A DNA stretch of 9,060 nt, taken from an uncultured Flavobacteriaceae bacterium. GTDB taxonomy: Bacteria > Bacteroidota > Bacteroidia > Flavobacteriales > Flavobacteriaceae. The notes under the pieces were generated by a model that was not told the origin of the DNA, ran no database searches, and saw nothing but the letters and a program-made list of their open reading frames with translations. Within the stretch, counting starts at the first letter, position 1; the number at the start of each line of letters is the position of its first letter. A program made the position numbers and the translations under genes. This document shows, piece by piece, positions 1 to 5,846 of this stretch. Location of the stretch: positions 1-9,060 of the forward strand of contig CAJWNW010000064.1 in NCBI GenBank assembly GCA_913044085.1. Direction: 5' to 3'.

Positions 1-314
1 TTATTAGCATCGAATGTAGGGGACCAGCTCCCTGTAATGCCATTGTTTGAGATGGAAGGTAATGTGATTTCAGTGCCAGCGCAGCTGTCGGGTATTTGTG
101 TAAAATCTGGGATTGTGGGCTGTGTAATGACAACCGTCATGTCAGTAGCTGTAGCACAAAGTCCTGCATCGGGTGTGAAAGTGTAGGTTGTTGTTATGGT
201 ATTGTCCATTGAAGCCGGACTCCATGTTCCATTGATACCATTGTTTGAGATGGTAGGCAATGAGGGTATTGTTTCCCCCACACAAAAAGAGCCAATTTGT
301 GTAAAATCAGTGAT
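1..314 (-). repeat. Tandem Ig-like coding repeat, about 198-201 bp per unit
   Basis: Unit one covers 114-314 and a partial second unit covers 1-113. The proteins align as ITDFTQIGSFCVGET and IPDFTQIPDSCAGTE, then SNNGINGTWSP and SNNGITGSWSP. The DNA also matches: CCATTGTTTGAGATGG occurs at 40-55 and again at 238-253, an offset of exactly 198 bases. More copies probably continue beyond the left edge of the window. Confidence 0.85.
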
Positions 315-1499
315 TTCATTTGGAGTTACAGTAGCTGTCACCGGGGTTCTTAAACCTGTTTCACAACCCCCATTGGAAGCCAAAACCCAAAAAGTAGTAG
401 TTGAAGTCAGTGTTGGGCTGTACGAATTTCCCGCAAATAACGGTGCCCCGCCGTTTTGACTTTCATACCATAAAATATCAGTTGTATTTGAGGTCGCTTG
501 AAGTACAACTGTTTCATTTTCACAAATTACTGCGGGGGTTGTAGATAAAATTTCTGGAGGGCTAAAGCTCGTACTTGCAGAGATATTTAACTCAGGATCG
601 CCAGGCATTCCACCATACTCCACAACAAATCCAGTTGCCTCATAGCTGCCTTGACCTGCTGTATTGTTCCTCAAGTCATTCCATGAGCCCGGGAAACCAA
701 TATTAGGTGCGGTTATATGTACGTAGTCTTCATTACCACTATTATTAGGTTCAGCAGGATCATTATTCCAATTACTATACATGCCTGGAGCAGTGAATCC
801 ATTTTCATCCCCATTCCAGAAAACAGTACCCGCTTCAGGCCCAGTCACCCATTTCCACACTCCCTCTGTTTGTGCATCGCTTCCTCCAATCCATCCAGTC
901 CCGGGTGTTAGTTCTCCGCAAATTTGAGCTTCATCAGGATTTGTAATGGTTGCTAAATAGCCTTGTAGCCCATAATATTCCATGCCTTCCGCTAAAGCCT
1001 CAGCAGCAGTCCATGGAATAGCCTGAGATGGTATAAACTCATAATAATGTCCATTTAAAAAATTGGCTTCCCCAAAGGTTAATGAAAAAGTTTTTGGCCC
1101 CACGTTTACATTGTTACTAAAAAAAACAACATCATTAACAGCATTGATGATGTCATCATAATCAATGCTGGAACCACTTGCAGGGGACAAGGAAAGTTTA
1201 GCTTCTGTAGGATCCCAACTGCTGTTTATATTTGAATGACTTCCTGTTAGAATCAATTGATCTTGCCCCATGACAAAGCCCGTCGATATTTGAATATAAA
1301 ACCCAGTTGCTGAGCTGCTATCAGAATCTACAATATCAAAGTCAGTGACAATATTTTGTTGGGTTTGTGGGCAATATATTTGATTACCAACTGCAGTTAC
1401 AACAGGTGGCTCAGATTGTGAAAATACCGACGTCCCCTGAAATATGAAGTAAAGGGTTATTAAAAAAGTTTGGGTACTAAAAAATCTTTTCAAAGTCAC
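1..1499 (-). CDS. Large secreted C-type lectin / Ig-like repeat protein (3' end outside the window)
   Basis: The frame stays open from 1499 to the window edge, and the C-terminus is missing. An in-frame TAA lies just upstream and no ATG is available near the N-terminus. TTG at 1493 gives MKRFFSTQTFL..., a good signal peptide with likely cleavage after Ser25 (VFS|Q). GTG at 1499 is two codons further upstream. From the TTG start, residues 27-137 are a beta-rich, Asp-rich region (DFDIVDSDS). Residues 148-295 form a C-type lectin fold with WIGGSD (201-206), EPN (248-250) and WND (271-273), residues that in this family bind Ca2+ and sugar. Residues about 311-391 are an Ig-like module with cysteines at 324 and 377. 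From 394 an Ig-like unit of about 66 residues is tandemly repeated (DFTQI...SNNGI.G.WSP...TYTFTP). Such proteins in Flavobacteriia are usually large adhesins exported by the type IX system, but the sorting domain that would show this is off-window. Ligand unknown. Confidence 0.85.
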   Translation of the reverse strand, partial: MTLKRFFSTQTFLITLYFIFQGTSVFSQSEPPVVTAVGNQIYCPQTQQNIVTDFDIVDSDSSSATGFYIQISTGFVMGQDQLILTGSHSNINSSWDPTEAKLSLSPASGSSIDYDDIINAVNDVVFFSNNVNVGPKTFSLTFGEANFLNGHYYEFIPSQAIPWTAAEALAEGMEYYGLQGYLATITNPDEAQICGELTPGTGWIGGSDAQTEGVWKWVTGPEAGTVFWNGDENGFTAPGMYSNWNNDPAEPNNSGNEDYVHITAPNIGFPGSWNDLRNNTAGQGSYEATGFVVEYGGMPGDPELNISASTSFSPPEILSTTPAVICENETVVLQATSNTTDILWYESQNGGAPLFAGNSYSPTLTSTTTFWVLASNGGCETGLRTPVTATVTPNEITDFTQIGSFCVGETIPSLPTISNNGINGTWSPASMDNTITTTYTFTPDAGLCATATDMTVVITQPTIPDFTQIPDSCAGTEITLPSISNNGITGSWSPTFDAN

Positions 1500-1515
1500 A
1501 AAAGCTTAGGTAAAT

Positions 1516-1549
1516 AAAAAAATTAAAACAAGCTGGTTTTAATTTTTTT
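1516..1549. terminator. Perfect-arm AT-rich hairpin, possible bidirectional terminator
   Basis: The arms AAAAAAATTAAAAC (1516-1529) and GTTTTAATTTTTTT (1536-1549) are perfect reverse complements. They enclose the six bases AAGCTG, whose inner AGCT is itself a palindrome. The stem is almost all A-T and ends in a T-run on either strand, as in a bidirectional intrinsic terminator. It lies 113 bases past the glycyl-tRNA synthetase stop codon and only 17-23 bases before the likely start of the lectin gene. It could end the synthetase transcript, or sit in the leader of the lectin mRNA. Confidence 0.5.
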
Positions 1550-1556
1550 TCAACTT

Positions 1557-1564
1557 CAAAATTA
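1557..1564 (-). promoter_or_regulatory. Weak candidate -7 element for the lectin gene
   Basis: TAATTTTG on the minus strand matches the Bacteroidota -7 consensus TAnnTTTG and lies about 58 bases before the GTG start. No TTG is found at the expected -33 distance. A transcript starting here would immediately contain the 1516-1549 hairpin. In DNA this AT-rich, a chance match is likely. Confidence 0.2.
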
Positions 1565-1661
1565 AATTATATCCATTAATCTAAGATCTAATTGAACCAT
1601 ACATTTATTATACAAAAAATTAAAAATTAAATGATGGTTTGTTGTTTTATTTTTTTGAAGC

Positions 1662-3203
1662 TTAAAGTTTATTTAACCAGTTTTTTGCTGAAACCTCTTG
1701 ATTGATAATTTTTGAGATTTCCTTTTTGTCAACTCTTATTTGTTCCATTGAATCTCTGTAGCGAAGTGTTACGGTATTGTCTTCAAGTGTTTGATGGTCT
1801 ACAGTAACACAAAAAGGAGTTCCGATAGCGTCCTGACGGCGGTATCGTCTACCCACCGCATCCTTTTCATCATAGATAACGTTAAAATCCCATTGTAAAT
1901 CTTTTAATATGGTTTGAGCAATTTCAGGAAGTCCGTCTTTTTTAACAAGTGGCAATACAGCTGCTTTGTAAGGAGACAATACAGACGGGATTTTTAAAAC
2001 GGTTCTGCTTGAATTATTTTCGAGAGCTTCTTCTTGAAGACTGTTTGAAAATACAGCCAAGAACATCCGGTCTAAACCGATAGAGGTTTCTAAAACATAG
2101 GGTGTATAGTTTTTATTTTCTTCAGGATCAAAAAATTGTAATTTTTTACCCGCATATTTTTCGTGTTGACTCAAATCGAAATCGGTTCTGGAGTGAATGC
2201 CTTCAAGTTCTTTAAAGCCAAAAGGAAATTTGAACTCAATATCTGCTGCTGAATCAGCGTAGTGTGCCAGTTTTTCATGGTTGTGAAAACGGTAATTACT
2301 TTCGCCCATGCCCAAAGACAAGTGCCATTTTAATCGTGCTTGCTTCCAGTGATTGTACCACTTGGATTGGGTTCCTGGTTTGATGAAAAATTGCATTTCC
2401 ATTTGTTCAAACTCTCGCATTCTGAAAATAAACTGCCTTGCTACAATTTCATTTCTAAAAGCCTTTCCCGTTTGTGCAATTCCAAATGGGATTTTCATAC
2501 GCCCTGTTTTTTGAACGTTTAAAAAGTTCACGAAAATGCCTTGTGCTGTTTCTGGACGTAGGTATAAATCCATGGCGCTATCAGCTGAAGCGCCAAGCTT
2601 GGTTCCAAACATTAAATTAAACTGTTTGACATCGGTCCAATTACGACTGCCACTTACGGGGTCTGCAATTTCTAATTCTTCAATTAAAGCTTTTACGTCG
2701 GCTAAATCTTCTTCCCCTAAAGATTTTCCTAGACGCTTTAGTATGGCATCAATTTTTTTACGATAACCAAGTACTCGCCCATTGGTAGCTAAAAATTCAA
2801 CTTCATCAAAACCCTCTCCAAAACGTTTTTTACCCTTTTTAGCCTCTTTTTCAATTTTCTGCTCAATTTTAGCGCAATAATCCTCAACAAGAACATCCGC
2901 CCTGTACCTCTTTTTAGAATCTTTGTTATCAATCAGTGGATCGTTAAAAGCATCAACATGACCGGATGCTTTCCACGTGGTTGGGTGCATAAAAATCGCG
3001 GCATCTAAACCCACTATGTTGGTGTTCATTTGAACCATGGCTTTCCACCAATAGTCTCTTATGTTTTTCTTTAATTCTACGCCGTTTTGACCATAGTCAT
3101 AGACAGCACTTAGCCCGTCATAAACTTCACTGCTTTGAAAGACAAAACCGTATTCTTTGGCATGGGATATAACTTTCTTAAAATGTTCTTGTGGATTGTT
3201 CAT
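1662..3203 (-). CDS. glyQS: Glycyl-tRNA synthetase (single-chain, alpha2 class II type)
   Basis: Cytoplasmic enzyme that charges tRNA-Gly with glycine using ATP. Its 513 residues are normal for the homodimeric form, which is unrelated to the alpha2beta2 enzyme of many Proteobacteria. The N-terminal segment has SSEVYDGLSAVYDYGQNGV (24-42) and MHPTTWKASGHVDAFNDP (72-89), hallmarks of this family. A charged insertion at about 95-175 is followed by the catalytic core: RPETAQGIF (216-224), motif 2 with FRNEI and RMREFEQME (249-269), and motif 3 GLDRMF (376-381). The C-terminal anticodon-binding domain runs from about 405 to 500 (PSVLSPYKAAVLPL, then GRRYRRQDAIGTPFCVTVD). The frame is complete and the ATG start matches where the family begins. 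It reads away from the lipoprotein gene across a divergent gap; the lectin gene follows 162 bases downstream on the same strand. Confidence 0.97.
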   Translation of the reverse strand: MNNPQEHFKKVISHAKEYGFVFQSSEVYDGLSAVYDYGQNGVELKKNIRDYWWKAMVQMNTNIVGLDAAIFMHPTTWKASGHVDAFNDPLIDNKDSKKRYRADVLVEDYCAKIEQKIEKEAKKGKKRFGEGFDEVEFLATNGRVLGYRKKIDAILKRLGKSLGEEDLADVKALIEELEIADPVSGSRNWTDVKQFNLMFGTKLGASADSAMDLYLRPETAQGIFVNFLNVQKTGRMKIPFGIAQTGKAFRNEIVARQFIFRMREFEQMEMQFFIKPGTQSKWYNHWKQARLKWHLSLGMGESNYRFHNHEKLAHYADSAADIEFKFPFGFKELEGIHSRTDFDLSQHEKYAGKKLQFFDPEENKNYTPYVLETSIGLDRMFLAVFSNSLQEEALENNSSRTVLKIPSVLSPYKAAVLPLVKKDGLPEIAQTILKDLQWDFNVIYDEKDAVGRRYRRQDAIGTPFCVTVDHQTLEDNTVTLRYRDSMEQIRVDKKEISKIINQEVSAKNWLNKL

Positions 3204-3487
3204 TCTACAAAAATAGAAAACCCCTTTAAATTAACAGAAAAGAAGACAACAAATATAAATATTTTTTAAAATTGATGTCATATGCTTTCCCAAAATACGG
3301 TATGTGTTTAAAGTAAAATGTGTTATTGGTAGATTATATAATAAAAAACGGATAAAGAGTTAAAGCTTGCGTTCAAAATATAAATAAGGTTAGCCAAAAT
3401 CTATAAGTTTGGCCACTATTACAATTACTGACAGAGTGTTTCTTTAAAATTAAAATATATTGTTTCTTTGTAAGAACAAAGGGTGTT
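3204..3487. other. Divergent intergenic region
   Basis: This AT-rich gap of 284 bases lies between the outward-reading synthetase and lipoprotein genes and must hold both promoters. For the rightward gene the best -7 match is TAAGTTTG at 3404-3411 on the plus strand, but it has no TTG at a fitting distance and would give a leader of about 70 bases. A poorer alternative is TTTCTTTG at 3463-3470. I see no open reading frame, tRNA or strong hairpin. Confidence 0.4.
3208..3238 (-). promoter_or_regulatory. Candidate promoter of glycyl-tRNA synthetase
   Basis: The minus strand reads TCTG (3238-3235), 19 bases, then TATTTTTG (3215-3208). This fits the Bacteroidota pattern TTTG-N19-TAnnTTTG with one mismatch in the upstream box. 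The -7 element ends only four bases before the ATG at 3203, so a transcript from it would have almost no leader. Confidence 0.4.
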
Positions 3488-5095
3488 ATGCGTAAAACAA
3501 TTCTTTACAGAACAGCTGTGATTTTCTTTATGGTTCTTTTTTTTCAGTGTGCTAACCGTGGAACGGCCAGTGGAGGAGAGAAGGACATCACTCCTCCAAT
3601 TATTATCAGTGAAATGCCTGAAAACTTTTCAACCAATTTTAGCGGTAATGAAATTAAAATATATTTTGATGAGTATATCAAGCTAAAAAACATCCAGAAA
3701 GAGTTGATTGTTTCTCCGCCCATGGATCCTCCAGCAGAGATAACACCCATGGGGTCAGCGAGCAAATACATCACCATTAAAATTCATGATACCCTACAAC
3801 CCAATACGACTTATGCCTTTAATTTTGGGAATAGTATTGAAGATAATAATGAAGGAAATTTGTTTCCATTTTACAGGTATGTCTTATCCACGGGGGCAAC
3901 CATAGATTCTTTGTCGGTATCCGGAAGTGTTTCTGATGCTTTAGAGCGTGAAACACCAGATTTTGTTTCCGTGCTTTTACACGAAGTAGATTCTAGTTAT
4001 ACGGATTCTATAATTTTCAAACAAAAGCCTAAGTATATTGGTCTTTCAGACAGTTTGTCACAATTTTCAATTGAGAATTTAAAAGCTGGAGAATATCTTT
4101 TGACAGCCTTAAAAGAAGAGAATACAAATTACACTTATCAACCCAAAAAAGACAAGTTTGCATACCGAAGCGAATTTATCACAGTTCCGTCAGATACAGC
4201 ATATGTATTAAAGCTTTTTGAGCAAGCCCCAGACTTTAAGTTTGTTAGGGCAAGAGAAATGGCTCAGGGTCGTATTGGTTTTGGGTACGAGGGCAATCCA
4301 TTGCCAATGCGAATAAAAAGGATTTCACCTCTGGCCGATTCAATTGCTTTTACAAGCTCTAAGGAACCTGAAAAAGACACCTTGAACTATTGGATGCGCC
4401 CAAGAAAGCTAGATGTTGATTCTTTGTTATTTGAAGTTGCTTACTACGCTCAAAAGGACACTGTAAGTGTTAGAATTAAATCTTCAGAAAAAGATTCTTT
4501 GAGCTTCAAAGCCGTTTCTTCAACTTTAAAATTAAACACTTATTTCAAGTTAAACTCGAGTATTCCAATTGCTAATTTTGACTCGTCTAAAACCACTATC
4601 ATGGACAAGGATTCCTTATTTCTTGATAGTGAATTAGCAATTGATTCCCTCAAAAACACTCAGGCCAATTTAAAGTTTAATTTAAGTGAGGGGAATCGTT
4701 ATAAAATCACTTTTTTACCAGGGGCATTTACCGATTTTTACGGTGCTAAAAATGATACTTTAAATTTCACTGCTTCAACTAAATTAATTTCTTCTTATGG
4801 AAATTTGAGACTTGTTTTGAAAAATGCTACGTATCCTGTTGTTGTTCAGATTGTATCTACCAATGGAGCTGTAGAAGCAGAGCAATTTATTGAAGCATCA
4901 AATCCCATAGATTTTATTCATTTAAAACCAGGTAAATATTTTTTAAGAGCAGTCTTTGATACCAATAAAAATGGCCGGTATGACGCGGGGAATTTTCTTT
5001 TAAAAACACAACCAGAGCGGGTGAGCTATGCCAAAGAGGTTTTGGAAGTTCGTGCGGGGTGGGATGCTATTGAAGAATTTGTGTTGGAAGATTAG
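3488..5095 (+). CDS. Putative Ig-like domain lipoprotein of unknown function
   Basis: A 535-residue exported protein resembling a Bacteroidota family annotated only as Ig-like domain-containing protein; the role is not known. The N-terminus is basic, then hydrophobic (residues 9-19), ending at Cys21 in LFFQC. This suggests a lipoprotein, although Gln at -1 and Phe at -3 are a poor lipobox. CANRGTASGGEKDITPP follows and is typical of the family. Residues about 35-137 look like an SbsA-type (Big_5) Ig-like domain: ITPPIIISEMPEN, then KIYFDEYIKL, then GSASKYITIKI and NTTYAFNFGNSIEDNNEG. Residues 140-210 look like a transthyretin-like beta sandwich. The middle, about 250-430, is beta-rich and Ser/Asp-rich. 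The C-terminal domain (435-533) contains DTNKNGRYDAGNF, a conserved Asp/Asn-rich loop that may bind a metal. Its stop codon overlaps that of the converging sdhB, which probably reflects compact spacing, not a functional link. Confidence 0.85.
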   Translation: MRKTILYRTAVIFFMVLFFQCANRGTASGGEKDITPPIIISEMPENFSTNFSGNEIKIYFDEYIKLKNIQKELIVSPPMDPPAEITPMGSASKYITIKIHDTLQPNTTYAFNFGNSIEDNNEGNLFPFYRYVLSTGATIDSLSVSGSVSDALERETPDFVSVLLHEVDSSYTDSIIFKQKPKYIGLSDSLSQFSIENLKAGEYLLTALKEENTNYTYQPKKDKFAYRSEFITVPSDTAYVLKLFEQAPDFKFVRAREMAQGRIGFGYEGNPLPMRIKRISPLADSIAFTSSKEPEKDTLNYWMRPRKLDVDSLLFEVAYYAQKDTVSVRIKSSEKDSLSFKAVSSTLKLNTYFKLNSSIPIANFDSSKTTIMDKDSLFLDSELAIDSLKNTQANLKFNLSEGNRYKITFLPGAFTDFYGAKNDTLNFTASTKLISSYGNLRLVLKNATYPVVVQIVSTNGAVEAEQFIEASNPIDFIHLKPGKYFLRAVFDTNKNGRYDAGNFLLKTQPERVSYAKEVLEVRAGWDAIEEFVLED

Positions 5096-5838
5096 CCTTT
5101 AAGGCTAGATTTAATCAATTCACGATTCATTCTCGCAATATTTTCCAAAGAGATGCCTTTAGGACACTCTACTTCACAAGCCCCTGTATTGGTGCAATTT
5201 CCGAAGCCTTCTAAGTCCATTTGTGCCACCATATTTTGAACGCGTTCTGGTGCTTCGACCTGGCCCTGAGGAAGCAAGGCATATTGAGAGACTTTTGCGC
5301 CTACAAACAACATGGCTGATGAATTTTTACATGTCGCAACACAGGCACCACAACCAATACAAGTGGCTGCGTCCATGGCTTCATCTGCCGCGTGTTTTGA
5401 AATTGGAATCGCATTTCCGTCTTGTGTATTTCCTGACGTATTTATTGAAATAAACCCCCCGGCGTGTTGTATGCGGTCAAAAGCAGAACGATCGACTACC
5501 AAATCCTTGATAACTGGAAATGCTTTGGCTCTAAAAGGTTCAATAAAAATAGTGTCCCCATCTTTAAATTTACGCATGTGCAATTGACACGTTGTTACAC
5601 GACGGTCGGGGCCATGGGCCTCCCCATTGATGTACAAGGAGCAAGATCCACAAATACCTTCACGGCAATCGTGATCAAACGCCACAGGCTCTTCCCCTAA
5701 TTCAATAAGTTGAATATTTAATACGTCTAGCATTTCTAAAAAGGACATATCTGGAGAAATACCGCTAATAGTGTATTTAACAATCTTTCCTTTTTTGCGG
5801 GCATTTTTTTGACGCCATATTTTTAATGTCAAATTCAT
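5092..5838 (-). CDS. sdhB: Succinate dehydrogenase iron-sulfur subunit SdhB
   Basis: Carries electrons from the FAD of SdhA to the quinone/heme site of SdhC through three Fe-S clusters, on the cytoplasmic side of the membrane. Its 248 residues are normal length. The N-terminal ferredoxin domain binds [2Fe-2S] through Cys58, Cys63, Cys66 and Cys84 (CREGICGSC and TTC). The C-terminal domain has CIGCGACVATC (160-170) and CTNTGACEVECPKGI (215-229). By analogy with E. coli SdhB, Cys160, 163, 166 and 225 hold the [4Fe-4S] cluster, and Cys170, 215 and 221 the [3Fe-4S] cluster. The residue after Cys170 is Lys, not the Pro of the enterobacterial enzyme. All cluster ligands are present. It starts 8 bases after the sdhA stop codon, so the two genes are surely cotranscribed and probably translationally coupled. 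Its stop codon overlaps that of the opposing lipoprotein gene. Confidence 0.97.
   Translation of the reverse strand: MNLTLKIWRQKNARKKGKIVKYTISGISPDMSFLEMLDVLNIQLIELGEEPVAFDHDCREGICGSCSLYINGEAHGPDRRVTTCQLHMRKFKDGDTIFIEPFRAKAFPVIKDLVVDRSAFDRIQHAGGFISINTSGNTQDGNAIPISKHAADEAMDAATCIGCGACVATCKNSSAMLFVGAKVSQYALLPQGQVEAPERVQNMVAQMDLEGFGNCTNTGACEVECPKGISLENIARMNRELIKSSLKG
5093..5107. terminator. Palindrome at convergent gene ends
   Basis: TAGCCTTTAAGGCTA is a perfect 15-base palindrome around a single central base. It begins at the lipoprotein stop codon and covers the last codons of sdhB. It could fold as a short hairpin in either transcript, but neither strand shows a following T-run, so a terminator role is only a suggestion. 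Confidence 0.25.
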
Positions 5839-5846
5839 AACAATAC

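Noticed and set aside
196..911. Plus-strand open frames of 87 and 64 codons at 196-459 and 717-911
   Set aside because: They lie opposite the lectin-domain gene, whose minus frame is open throughout and has clear domains; the plus-strand translations show no recognisable motif.
1516..1549. The long AT palindrome as the end of an insertion sequence
   Set aside because: There is no transposase, partner end or target duplication nearby; a terminator-type hairpin explains it better.
3250..3487. A small RNA or riboswitch in the divergent gap, such as a glycine riboswitch or T-box for the synthetase
   Set aside because: The synthetase start is almost at the promoter, leaving no room for a leader, and I found no conserved GC-rich stem elsewhere in the gap.
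5223..5700. Several plus-strand frames opposite sdhB
   Set aside because: They overlap one another and mirror the conserved sdhB coding sequence, so they are shadows of it.
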